This document shows positions 24,309 through 36,100 of a stretch of 64,000 nt of DNA, piece by piece. The notes beneath the pieces are model-generated. The model was not told the DNA's origin, did no database searches, and worked only from the letters and a program-made list of their open reading frames with translations. Position 1 is the first letter of the stretch. Each line of letters opens with the position of its first letter. The translations under genes and the position numbers were made by a program. This DNA is from Chlorophyllum brunneum. Taxonomy: Eukaryota > Basidiomycota > Agaricomycetes > Agaricales > Agaricaceae. The stretch spans positions 992,001 through 1,056,000 of the forward strand of contig OY756149.1 of the NCBI GenBank assembly GCA_963576785.1, read 5' to 3'.

Positions 24309-25922
24309 TCACTGAGGAAGAAGGCCTCTGTTAGTTTAACTGACCATAGCGAATTCCAAGAACCACTCACCAAAAGCATTCCACAATCCTTCTGTAAGTC
24401 CGGATGATCCTTCAAAATATGTTCAAGCTGTGAGATAGACTCTCTCTACACGCACAACACTTAGTTCGTCAGCTATAAATACCCAGCAACGTGAAGTACC
24501 TACATGTATCAATAAATCGGTCAAATTCGAATAATATCTCTTCAGAATTATGCAAAGTAACTTCCATGTCTCCTCGTCAACAGCTCCTTGGACGCTCGAC
24601 AGGTAGTCAACAGTAGGACTTCGATACGCCTCAAGCGACGAGCCTACATGAACGTCAGACCACTATACCATCAACGCTAAAAAGCTTGGACCAACCCGCA
24701 CCGATACTGGCAAGATTTTGATGAGCCGTCGCTGTCGCCTCCACCTTGGCGAAGATCAAATGCCGGTGCTGAGGTGGGGTAAACATCCCTAACCCTAGTA
24801 GTAAGTCCGCACGGCCGCCGAGTACGCCGTCCATACGTTGAATGAATTGGTCGGGTTCAATTCTGTCACCCATCAGCATCGTGACTCTTGATATGGCATG
24901 AATGGTACTTACTCTCCTGCACCCAGCTTCTTCAAAAGCATTAAAAATTCGAAAAACAAAATCGGTTGGCCCTTGAAATGACGTTCGACTTGAGCGACGT
25001 ACATGTTCGCATGTAGATTGCCACTAGTGTTATATCCACCAACACCATCTACTCCGGCGATAGGAGGTGTGGGAAGTACAGGCTGTGGGATGGTGGGCAT
25101 GGGCATGGTTTCCAAGTTTGGGAATGTGAGAGCAAGGGCGGGAACGGGATTGTGGATGAAGTTTGGGATAGGTGCATGAACAGGTACACGGGTCGGGTTT
25201 GATATAGATCTCGCTATAACGATAGGTTCTGATCGAGGGCTTGGGTTTGGATTTGTCCTCGCGTTAACGTGGGGTGCTGGATTCACGCTAGAGTTGGAGC
25301 TCAGGCTGCGAGACATCGAAGAAGGCGAGCCTTGATCCGAGAATGAACTTCGAGTTGGCCACTGGTTAGGAAGAAGCTGGCTGGGGTGGGGGAGCTGAGT
25401 CGATGTGTATTGACCTGGAGACAGCCGGTTCCAAAACCCGGGAGGCTGATTTGTGAAGGGCTGATTCGGAGAATGTTGGCCTAGTAAGCTTGTAGTCGGG
25501 GAAATCGTGTTCGGTACAGGGTTGTGGGCTACCTCGGTACGAAGCTGCGGAAGAGAAAGAGGATTCGGAAGGGATTTTTGGTGAAGTGGACTGAGTGCAT
25601 TCTGGGTTTGGTTCGGGGAAGAATAACTCGGCGCGGATTGACGAGGAAGGAATTGATTTTGTGATACTGGACTGGCCGTTCTGGGAATGGGGCGTTGATT
25701 TTGGGAAATCGAAGCACCCTGATCACCAGAATGTTGAGATGGAGATGGCAAGCTTGGAGCGGTTTCTGAAATCGGATTCGAAGCTTGGGGAGGATAGTGT
25801 GGAAGAGGTGATATTGGACTTGGAGCAGTCGGGGATGAGCACTCAGGCTGGGTCTGCAACCGACGCGGTGGTGGCAAAGGCTGCGTCGGGGGAAGTTTGG
25901 GCGTCGTTCTTTGCGGATCCAT
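24309..25922 (-). CDS. PAH-only SIN3 paralogue B with long low-complexity N-terminus
   Basis: 464 aa from exons 25922-24913, 24862-24696, 24643-24504 and 24445-24371, then an intron leading straight to a TGA at 24311-24309. If that last intron is retained, the frame runs on to 24281. About 300 N-terminal residues are Pro/Ser/Gln/Asn-rich. Two diverged PAH-like units follow: MYVAQVERHFKGQPILFFEF...IEPDQFIQRMDGVLGG and VDYLSSVQGAVDEETWKLLC...ISQLEHILKDHPDL. Both are split by introns at the SIN3 positions and phases (2 and 0). Lacks PAH3 and the Sin3 core. The ATG lies immediately after an AG, so an upstream non-coding exon is possible. Lies in tandem with paralogue A. Function inferred as peptide binding only. 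Confidence 0.68.
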
Positions 25923-26983
25923 CTGTTTTTGGAAGGAATACTTTAAGGTATAGTTGTAATTGAAAATCAGAGGGTGAAAGTAGAGGGGTGTGGCGGTCCT
26001 TGTGAAATCGTATAGATATGGGAAGCCTCCGCATGTCAGGTCCGCATGGATCCCATCAAGACAAGGCAGCTGAGATTGCTCGATCAGGTATGGACGAATG
26101 GCGTGTCATGGATCCCGGTTTGTCAATGACATTATTGCGAAGACCGGCCACAAAACACAATAGAAAACCCGGAACGGGCGATATGCGATCCCCAATCAAC
26201 CTTCGGCTATTTTGTGAGCCACTTGTGACAGGATGTGAAGAAGCCACTCACTCTATTTCAAATTCGTCATTGGTATCTTAAGTCATTCTGGTTACTTGAA
26301 CTGCCGTTTATAAATGTCCAAATGATATGCCTCGAGAGCTACATGCAGTGATCCGCTAGGAAGAATAGAACAAGCCTTTCTTGGATAATGGACGATGAGC
26401 ATGTACAGGGACGCATCATCACCTGATGATCATACGAATCCTGCAAAAGCTTGTCGTCTGCTGGATATCGACTTGTCAATGGTAGCTTACGGCTCACGCG
26501 CACCTTGTATTCAAGTCGACGCTGTCCGAGTTAGCCGGATTGTCGAGGGGAAAGTCCCGCAGGAACAGCGTGGCCGGTGTTAGCGGTCGATCAGTGTCCC
26601 CAGCAGGTCAGTAGTCAACCATTTGCCATGTACAATAAAGGAGCTGGTGCGTGGCCGAGTTGTAGTCATCCAACACCAAGTCACAGAGACACGAGGCTTG
26701 GGGCTGTATGCGCAGTAGAGCTACCTCTCTGAATCACCCAGGATGCATCAGAACGGTATCGTGTGCAAACCAGGAGCCTCGTAACACAGTGACTACTGCG
26801 AAGGCGCGTCGGAGAATGGACAATGGGGTACGCCCATGTGACTGACGCGTACGGGGTGCTTGCGGATATTTGGAGGATCACGTGTTGTTGGGTAGACCTT
26901 CGGTTTGAGTGTCCGCGACTGCATCCTACCATCTGCGACCACCCACAGTCCCGACCACCCATCTATACCACGGACTGGTCGCA
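25923..26983. other. Intergenic, divergent between PAH-only gene B and cyclin B
   Basis: About 1 kb with no convincing exon. Contains the promoters of both flanking genes. Open frames on either strand lack motifs and splice logic. Confidence 0.45.
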
Positions 26984-28934
26984 ATGTCATCAGCTATACC
27001 TGTATGCGCTCTCTGCTCAATTTTCACCCTCTGATATCACTAACCAGCCTCCAGACACGTCGTGCAGTACGGGTAACCCGTTCGACTGCTCTCAAGGACA
27101 ATGAAAATGCAAATGCCCGACCTTCGCGAATCGCAACCAGGAGCAAGCTTTCATCAGGTGTTGGCGCTGCTCCTGTTGCTCCCGGACTCGGCGGGGTCGC
27201 CCGAGCCACAGCAGCATCAAGGGCAAAGGCGATCGCCGTCAGTGACGTTAAGGCGGACCCAACAGCCGTCAAGCGCAAACGCGAAGCACTCGGAGAGGTT
27301 ACAATCAACAACAAGCCCAAGCTCGCGGCGACAAAAGGAAAGGAAAAAGAAAATGCCAAGGAGGCCTTTGATGGCGTTGTCTTGAAGGCAAAGCCCACTG
27401 TTACCCGCCAGCCTCTACGAACTGTTGGTACGAAACAAGTCACTAAACCAGCTGCTACTCGCATCACCAAAAGGGAAAAGGAGGCGTCTCTTGCACCAGT
27501 CAAGGAGGCGCAGAAGCTCAGCGCCACGAAAGATGAGCATGCCATGGCTGTGGATCCGCCCGCTATACCCAGCCTTATCAAGCGAGGGTCGTTACCAGCG
27601 AAGGACGTGCGCCAGCCAGCTAAGCGATTGTCCACTCGTGAATCCCGTTCCAAGCTTCAGGCTCGGGCTCAAGAGGAAGATGTTGAAGATCACCGTGACA
27701 TGAAGAGGCGACGTACATCGTCGGAAGCTCCGGAGGACCCTAGAGAGGCCGAAGAAGTGCGTGTACAGGCCGAGGAAGCCAATATTGCCGCTCGTGTCAC
27801 TGCTGAGCTTGAGGCGTATGCCGACGAAGAGGAGGCCGACCCAGAAAATTCACCATGGGATGATCTTGATGCCGACGATATCGACGATCCTCTTATGGTC
27901 AGTGAATATGTGGTGGATATATTCAAGTATTTGCGTCAAGTCGAGGTACATTCCTATTTCTATATTGTCAGTCACAGAATTGACATCTCGTTAGCTCACT
28001 ACAATGCCGAATCCCCACTACATGGAAAGTCAAAAAGAGCTTGCATGGAAAATGCGTGGAATCCTCATGGACTGGCTCATCCAGGTCCATGTTCGCTTTC
28101 GCCTTCTCCCGGAAACCCTTTTCCTATGTGTCAATCTCATCGATCGCTTCCTCTCTGCTCGCGTCGTTTCGCTGGCGAAACTCCAGCTTGTTGGCGTAAC
28201 CTGTCTGTTTATCGCTGCCAAGTTTGAGGAAGTCATATCGCCCTCGGTCACTCACTTCCTTCTTTGTGCTGATTCAACATATACCGAGGCGGAAATCCTA
28301 CAAGCCGAACGTTACGTCCTCAAGACCCTTGACTGGAACCTCAGCTTTCCTAATCCCGTACACTACCTTCGACGTGTCAGCAAGGCGGACGGCTATGACG
28401 TCAAGGTCAGAACGCTGGCAAAATACTTGCTCGAGATCAGTTGTCTTGAATGGCGAATGATTGCAACACCGCCGTCACTTATGGCTGCGGCATCTATCTG
28501 GCTTGCCAGGCTGGCGCTGGGATATGAACAATGGGCACGTATCAAATCTGATTACCCCAATTATACCTAACACGAGCTACAGACGCCCAATCTCGCCCAT
28601 TACTCGGGTTATGCGGAAAGCGCGTTGGTTCCCACAGCAAATCTCATGCTGAATTACGTTTTGAAACCCATGCGGCACGAATCTTTTCACAAGAAGTATG
28701 CGGGAAAGCGGTATTACAAGGTCGGTCCAGCTCCCCACCCCTCGCAACTGCATATGCTGATCTTACCAGTCGAGTATATACATGCGAGAGTGGGCTCTTG
28801 ACCGGTGGGCAGAGGAGACCCTGGTCAACCTTGCACAAGAACTTTCTCGGCTGAAGGTGGATATCCGTATCGAGCGAGAACAGATGGAACGCCAGCTACA
28901 AATAGAACAGGCTGGCGACGCAGAAGCAAGATAA
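26984..28934 (+). CDS. G2/mitotic B-type cyclin
   Basis: Regulatory subunit of CDK1 driving entry into mitosis. 583 aa from exons 26984-27001 (18 nt, six codons), 27055-27945, 27995-28534, 28583-28720 and 28770-28934. The N-terminus has a destruction box (REALGEVTIN, residues 82-91) and a KEN box (KEKEN, about 104-106), both marks of APC/C-mediated degradation. Cyclin N-fold: MRGILMDWLIQVHVRFRLLP, LCVNLIDRFLS, LQLVGVTCLFIAAKFEEV. The cyclin C-fold runs from FPNPVHYLRRVSKADGYD to YAGKRYYKSS. Intron 3 needs a GC donor (TGG|GCACGT) to give the conserved QWTPNLAHYSGY junction. An acidic coiled linker precedes the box. Confidence 0.93.
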
Positions 28935-29750
28935 TATCGCCGTATCCTATGCACAGCGTAAACTATCCTATCTATCTCATCTTACTGATATCATCCTATC
29001 CGTTCATTCGTACTCCTCTACCAACTCCTCGTCCTTGATCCCTTGCCTCTTCCTTGCGACGCCTCCCTCCCCCGGTCTCTCCACTAACCCCAATGGATCT
29101 TGGATGCTCGTTCAGGCACCACACGCTTGCATTTCCCATCCTCACTTCACTTCAAACATTGCATCGTCCTAATATTCAAGAACAATCACCGTCAACTGTA
29201 GCCCATCAACTGTCTTCATCGTCATTTGGTATCTTATTATCGCTTTATGCAATTGATGTCTTTTCACTCTTATCACTTGTTTCCTACACACTGTTCCCCT
29301 TGTTTTCTCTACCTTGCATCAGGCCAAGTTTAGTCGTTGCTGGTAACTCGTTTTTCATTCGCTTTCACCTGTTAAATTGCTTTTGGAAGTTGGAATCTCC
29401 GGGTTTGGGTGACAATCATGTGCTCTCGAGCTGTCTCTGTTGTCAGTCAAATTGTCTTCTTCATTGTTTTTGTTTCTTCTTCCGTGGAGTAGATGTGTTC
29501 GACCTTTGTTTTGTTGTTTTGTATAAACTATTGTTCATTCAGTTGCATTGTTGGCGTTAAGACAGAACTGTACGGTGTTTGAAGATGGACGGACTTGACT
29601 GGGTTACAAAGCCGCCCGTTTTGATGTTTCATACCCCTCCTTGTTCATCACATGTACTATACCCTATCTCATATGCACATAGCCAATGTAACGAAATTGG
29701 TGTATTAAAAACCGAGATTAGTGGTTGGATACTGACAATGAGGGTATGGT
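28935..29750. other. Intergenic / 3' UTR region
   Basis: T- and C-rich sequence between the convergent cyclin and uS15m genes. A 168-codon open frame at 29054-29560 has a composition (Leu/Phe/Ser/Cys-rich) expected of T-rich untranslated DNA and no family motif, so it is treated as non-coding. Confidence 0.5.
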
Positions 29751-30793
29751 CTAGATTACAAGCTCGCCCTCGACACTCTTGGGGTCTAGAGCGAGCCGGG
29801 GAAGAATGGCTTCATAGCGGTCTTGGTCCTCCCTCTTCAGGTATCGTAAGATCCTTGCACGTTGATGGATGAGTTTCCGAAGACCACGACGGTTACCTAC
29901 GTCGCGCTTGAAGGTGGTCAGGTGACTCCACAAGTTACGGATTTTATATGTCAAGAGAGCAGCTGGATGGACAGGAGAGTTGGTACAAGGTGAATACAGA
30001 TGGGAAGAGAGACTCACCTTGAACCTCTGCACGACCCGAATCAAACTGATTCTGAGGTCCTGAGAACTCTAGAATAATCCTCCTCCTGTTCTCGTATGCG
30101 ATACCCCGCGCATTCGCATTTTGCAAATCAATTACCTTTGCAAACGCGCCGAGTTTGGTCATTTCTGTCTTTACGGCGTCTGCCTGTTTCCCGGCCAACA
30201 CTTCGGCAGTGGGGCGAGAGACTTGCGAGTCAAAGACAGAGTTGAAGTGTGATCCGGCTGCAAGGAAAGGAGCTTGTGCGCTGAGGACGGGGAGATCCTC
30301 GAGAAGCATTCGCTTTTCGACAGTACCAATCCCATAATTTGTGTCTTTCGGGACTGTGGTCGTCGTCCCTAGTTCCGCGATTTCAATCGTTTCCGAAGGA
30401 GTGGATGAGGGAGAGGCCGACGATGATGTAGAAGAAGGTAAAGGTGAGGGTGCGTTGAGGTTATAGGGATTTACGAGACACCTTGCCAGGTCACACTTGG
30501 GCCAGAAGGTAGCCTCATCATGAGCTCGGGTGCCCAGGACGACGCTAGGTTTGTTTTCAGCCTCTTCCACTCGACGGTCTTGTGTGCGTTGAATGTTGCG
30601 TTTCTTGGCCGATTGACCTTGTCGCCGTGCAGCATGGAGAGTGGTGGCGGTGTGGAAGGAGGAGGAAGTCGAGACGAGGGGAAGTCGGGTGGACGTGGAG
30701 GTCAGGGACCAGGATGCTGCGGATTTCGAGTTAATTTTTGGCGTAGCTTCAGAGTGAATCGAACGCACCCTGTGAGAGACACGCCCTGAGCAT
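29751..30793 (-). CDS. Mitochondrial small-subunit ribosomal protein uS15m
   Basis: Component of the mitoribosome small subunit. 311 aa from exons 30793-30769, 30716-30018 and 29962-29751. The ATG at 30793 followed by a 52-nt intron gives MLRACLSQASWSLTSTSTRL, a Ser/Arg-rich presequence suitable for mitochondrial import. The uS15 core is at the C-terminus: KIRNLWSHLTTFKRDVGNRR followed by GLRKLIHQRARILRYLKRED, the family signature. The approximately 200 preceding residues are a fungal mitochondrial extension with poorly conserved Ser/Thr/Pro stretches. Equivalent to yeast Mrps28. The gene is convergent with cyclin B. Confidence 0.88.
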
Positions 30794-32386
30794 TGTATGA
30801 GCCGCACCTCGACGACTTGGCTTTAAACGGAGGGTGGACGGGAAACACGGAAATGATGTGGTCATGTGACAGATGCTAAAAATGACACATTGCTGTTGTA
30901 TATTCGATATCGGGAAGCCCCGTGCAATGAGTGGGCCTCCTTGAGAGTTCCTTGTAATGCGGGAATGCCAAATCAAACAGATGAGTAGCTCCATGAATAG
31001 TTAGACTGTTGCTCGAAGGGCGGACAAGGGTTCGAGATGATACTGTATATTGAAGCCATGGAACGTACAGAGACCAACCCTCACCCCGTGTATTAAACCG
31101 CCCTTTCTTCCATATTTTTAGCTGTAATGGTCCACTCATTCATGTTACTACACAGCCATTCTTCAACCCAGTATTCTGGCTGATTACCCGGGAACCCCAG
31201 TCATGGCAGTGGAAGGCTACAATAATATGAGCATTTGGTACGAGCGCACAGGGTTTCCACAGATGTGGCGTAATTGTAGAAGGTTCCGATGGCATGACAT
31301 GATTGGGATGGTTATTGGGATTAATTGTGTTTTCAATGTAATCGTAAGCCAGCATTGCCCACTCTATCGTTGGAAGAGCTATGCCACGAATGAGTATGCA
31401 AGTGGAAATTCGGGAGTGGTAGGAGTCCCGGAAATCCAAGAATACAGAGCCACTCCGTGTTTTGCTCAAACCTTCGGTAGTCTGCTTTCTCTCTCAGGTC
31501 CATCGTGCCTTAGTACGTCCGCGCTTCACAGTCTCGGATCCGCTTCCCAGCCTTCGTTCAGAGAACCCGTCATCAATCTAGTTTTTTTTGGGATAGCGAC
31601 AGCATGAACATCGCGAAGGGTCGAAACACATCCGAAATCCAGATCCATTTGGGGTTCTTAATTTCATGAGTTGAGTTGGTCCGAGTTTGTACCCTTCGCG
31701 GGACACCAGCAGCCGCTCCTGCAATATCCGAATTGACAGTATTGGGGCTCCAGGAGCGGCCTCTAACATTGAAACAATATGTCAATTAGGAAGGCTATCG
31801 GGATTTATCACTGGCTTGGGACCATCTGCAGCGTTCCGATTTCAGTGGAGGTTTGGACAAGCGATCCGAATTAAGCTCCAATCCAATGAAAACGTCATGT
31901 ACAGTACAGTAACTTATGGGCCACCATCATTTACTCTCGCTATTCTGGTGCCTCCCTATGAGATACCCGTGCTTAGGCGGTAGGCATGCTCCGAAACTTC
32001 TTCATGTTAACGTACTTAAGACCTCAAATTGACGTAAATTATAGGTCACGGGCGCTTTGGATTTGTTGCCCAAAAGACCTATGGGTTAGGGGGTTTGTAG
32101 GGTATGGGGTATGGGTTAACCGTCCTACGATGCGCTCATCTTTGCCTGTGACAAAACCATATTCGAATTTGGTCGCGAAAAAACAAATGTATAGATATAT
32201 ATTTAAACGGTGACCGGTAACCTCGGAAAAGGGTTCGAGTATAGTAATCAATATTCGCATCCTATTTCACTCTCAACTAAGAGTCAGGTGTAGCCAGAAA
32301 TTCAATTAAACAAACACAGCGGGAGAATGCTTAAAAGCCGCTGAGTTTCTGTACTCCTCTGTCCCCAACCAAATCTTCTGCTTTCG
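30794..32386. other. Long intergenic region with inverted repeats
   Basis: About 1.6 kb between divergent genes. No exon could be supported. It contains two 10-bp perfect inverted repeats (31613-31622 with 31691-31700, and 31712-31721 with 31751-31760), listed separately. Otherwise nothing recognised. Confidence 0.45.
31613..31760. repeat. Pair of adjacent stem-forming inverted repeats
   Basis: CGCGAAGGGT at 31613-31622 is mirrored by ACCCTTCGCG at 31691-31700. GCCGCTCCTG at 31712-31721 is mirrored by CAGGAGCGGC at 31751-31760, with an inner CAATA/TATTG pair. They could form one large and one small hairpin. No terminal duplication or transposase is visible. Confidence 0.45.
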
Positions 32387-32710
32387 ATGTCTTCCCCTAC
32401 GTCCTCCCAGGGTGGCCCCAACCTGCCCGAAGGGCCAGCTGTCAACAACGCTGTAAGAGAACACCGTACATACTATGTCATCTATCCTCATGCCCTACCT
32501 GACTAGTCTCCTCCGCGCTGCCGCGATCTCGTCACTCGCGAGGGACGGAACAGTCTCATCCTTGCGGGTACCAACTTGCACGTGGGAGGCTCAATAACCT
32601 TTACCGTCAACGACCACTCTTACAACCTTGCCAGGGGAGAAGCTGTGCCACCTGGCGCAATTCGCCCTCAAAGGAACCCCGAGTCGCATCCGTCGCAGAA
32701 ACGAGCCTGA
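32387..32710 (+). CDS. Small two-exon protein of unknown function
   Basis: Not recognised. 89 aa from exons 32387-32452 and 32507-32710, joined by a 54-nt GTAAGA...CTAG intron. The first exon is a Pro/Gly/Ser-rich 22 residues. The second reads CRDLVTREGRNSLILAGTNL followed by HVGGSITFTVNDHSYNLARG and a Pro/Arg/Gln-rich tail. Perfect splice sites and an open frame on both sides favour a real gene. No signal peptide or membrane helix. Its start lies 1.6 kb from uS15m and its stop about 470 bp from the RPN1 stop (convergent). Confidence 0.55.
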
Positions 32711-33179
32711 TGGCATTGCCTCAAGTTAGCGCACCTCTTCGCTAAACTCACCAGGTCAGATTGCACGTCATTTTGTGAACCTTCGGTGAACTCTGTTTCC
32801 CGGGTTTTCAATGGTGGACGGGTTGTTGAGCGTTCGAACCGTTCCGTTTTTTTTTATTTTAGATAAATACGTTGTATCACCCAATTTTGGTCACCATCAC
32901 ATTTTGAGTTAATTTACAGCTGCACTCTCGCGCTTTTCACGGTGTGCTCGAGCCAAATACGTAGTGCTAAAGAGTACCTTTGTCCGTTGTGCCTTCGGCG
33001 GGTACAGATACTTCCACGTGTCAGTGGCGACGGAAAATGGTCCATCTTTTGATCAGGAATACCGTAAGACACCTTGAAGGTCCTTGCTCACTGGAGCCAT
33101 TGACATGTTGAATCTTCATTTTATACAGCTGCGTGAGAGATGAACAGGGCTGGGCGAATCCACAATCATTATTGGAAAT
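32711..33179. other. Intergenic between convergent genes
   Basis: 3' flanks of the small gene and RPN1. A run of nine T occurs near 32849. Nothing else seen. Confidence 0.45.
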
Positions 33180-36100
33180 CTATACATCCATTTTGTCTTC
33201 TTTCTCCCAACCTGGATTCTTCTGCAGAATCACAAAGCCCTCCATTACATGTGCAAACGAAATATACTCTTCCGTACCAAGTTCGCCTCTCTCTGTCGTT
33301 CCCAGACGTACAGGCGTCTGATGTGTCTGGAAACCAGATATCGTCCTCGGCTTGCCGGCCTGACCAACAACGTCCACAGCTTGACCTACGCGGACAGTCA
33401 CCGGAATGCTCCGCAAGTCTTCGTCGAGTGTGATCAGGAACCGCGGATACATCGCTGGAACAAGGAAGAAGAACATCCAGTGGTACTTATCAAGGATAAC
33501 TACAGAGACGTGTGAATTACCAAGACCAACCAGACGGCAACAAAGTACTTACATGCTTTAGGATCTAAGAAAGCGGTCAATACACCCAACAAACCAGCCA
33601 CAGCCGGCTTGCTCATGATTTCCCGGTCAGAGAAGAATGGATTGATGCCGATTGTGCCCTTGCCCATATGCACCAAACCCTGAGCAACACGAACCATGAA
33701 CAAGCAGTCGGGCTCCTTCTGGTAGTAGCCAGCCAGTTGCCTGAGCATTTGTGCTAGGCGGGCGTTGTTAGTTCCGGCGCCAATTAACCCCATGGCGAAT
33801 ATCGCATTGAGAGCGACACCAAGATCGTTGTCGTGACTGTATTTTGATAGGGTATCCAAGAGGGGGAGTTGAGGATTTGAGGCACTAACGAGGGCAATGG
33901 CCAAAGGAACAGCTTTTCGAATGACAGGTTCGCCGTAGTGCATCTATGAAAAGTGGTGGCGAATAAGCGCTGATGCCGTGAACATAGTATGACCAGAATA
34001 CTCACAAGGTGGTTGAATTGTCTTAGTGCCATCTCAGCACCGATTTCCTCACCCATGGCGATTAGTGATATGGCGAGCACGGCGAATGCCTGGAAGGTAT
34101 CATCGATCTTCTCTTCCTTATCTTCTTTTCCGCCGTCCGTCGACGCGCTGGGATGCTCATCGCAATGGTGCAGCATTGCCTGAATCTTTAACACGTTTCC
34201 TGTCCCAGCATATGCACACGCTTCAACCAGTACTTGGGCGGTCTTGGAGATGGGGTGGTCGATCGCCTTAAGAAACTCGATGGTTGCGTCCGATTCCTCC
34301 TGTGCGCCTATCAGGGATGCTGATCAAAACGTTGATCAAGCAAGCGCAAATATGGACCCACCAAGGTAAAGCAGAGCCAAACCAAGCGCGAGGAACTTGG
34401 CCCATTTCTCGTCCAGTCCTTTATCCCCACCCTCATGCTTTTCTAGTAACGTTTGTAACATTGTCGTCGACACGTCACCGTTTTTGCTTCCCACAAAGAT
34501 GAATCCGAGTGACAGTGCGGCTAATGATGAAATCTCCATCGTCACAGCATCGTCAGAGACATGCGGAAGGATATAAGGGATGATGTCCTCGCGATGGGAA
34601 CCGCAGTATGCCAATCCAAGACCGATAAAAGCGGCACTCTTCAGAGGGACAGACTTATTCTCGGTGTATTCCCCAAGAAGGGCCAGCGCTGCATCCGCCT
34701 CCGTTCGGACGCCTGTGTTGAGAATGCCAGTGGCGAGAAGAGCCCCGGCCTGAAGGAAGTGAGTTCGTATAGGCGAAGCCACTGCTGGATTAGACGTACT
34801 TTGATGTTCTCCTCTGATGAATAGGTATACTTGTCGACGTGTGAAAGGCCGATATCGGTATCCCAAAGCAAGCTCAAACCCAGAGATGCGGTAGCACTCA
34901 GCATACCTGTCAATCCGAATAAGAGGGGTCTCGTAATTTGAGAATATGTAATATTACCATGATCCTTATTCTTGTAGATCCAGCTGTTTCCCTCGTCAGC
35001 CTCTACCAATAACTTGTCATTGCCAAATCCAGCATTCACGAAAGCATTCACGAATGTCCCAGCCAAGTTGGCCCTTGCCGAATCGATGTTCGCTGTCACA
35101 CCTGGTCCTGTGGTATATACATAAGCTGGAGTATAAGTAAGTGGAAGGGGTGCGTACTTGTATTTTCCAGATGTGATTTGTAGACATCTTCAAGAGACTT
35201 CGGTTCCAATACCCCCAATTCCTTTCCGAAATCCCGGAAGTGCATGCTGAGGTGAGCGTTGCTCAGGCACTCGATCAAGTCTTCTGGGAACTCTTCAATC
35301 ATTTCCTCGTTATCAGAGTCCTCGATAGGATGCAGCCATTCTAGTGGTATTTGCGCGCGAGCAATCAGGAATGCTAATTGACGTTTCATCAAGCTGTTTG
35401 GTTGGCTTGTGTCAGCTGGGCAGTTAGAGAGAACAGATGAGAGGCTCATACGGATTGCCAGGGGCATTAAAATCTTCGCGTATCATGTCGGGATTAGCGA
35501 GTCGAATAGAAAGAGCCAGTGCCTCGGGGAATTTGCGATACTGGACGTAGATGGCGTGTGCTGTAGTCAAGAAGTTGATGTCATCAGGAGGAGGAAGAAG
35601 GTTAACGCATCTATCAACGAGTCGAAGTGAGTTCGACAAACACCATAGACAGCCCATATGATAAAGACGGACCGAATCATGTATTGGCACACTCGATTGT
35701 AGTTGTTTTCATCCACGAGTCCAACAATCTCGTCCACGATTTCCAGCTCCTCCAGGAGATCCACAGCATCTGGTTCCGCGTTATGGTTCAGTAGGAAGAC
35801 AGCACAATCCTTGGCGAGTGCCCGGAGATCGTCGAAGGAACCAGGGAGGGGGGGTTGCTCAGAAGGGCTGCTGATCCCGGCCGCTTCCTCTTCGCGTAAA
35901 TTATACTCTTCACCTAGCTCCGCAGCAAGGTGCCGGACGTACTCGTGACCCCATGAACCTGGATCTGCAAGAGGAGAGAAGGGAGGGCGGAGGGCGGCAG
36001 CAAGAAGACGGTAGCGGAGGGTGCCTCGGGGTTGAGTATCGGAATACGTCATTGCAAGAACAGAAAGAATATCGGCAAAAAGGCTCTAGCGAACAGGTGA

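Noticed and set aside
26018..26600. Candidate small genes between PAH-only gene B and cyclin B
   Set aside because: Open frames lack consistent splice sites and recognisable motifs.
27024..27653. 209-codon minus-strand frame opposite cyclin B
   Set aside because: Exact antisense of a coding exon; a shadow of the cyclin reading frame.
29054..29560. 168-codon plus-strand frame downstream of cyclin B
   Set aside because: Leu/Phe/Cys/Ser-rich translation typical of T-rich untranslated DNA; no motif or paralogue. Treated as 3' UTR.
31573..31785. Minus-strand frame over the inverted repeats
   Set aside because: Short, no motif, and created by the repeat arms.
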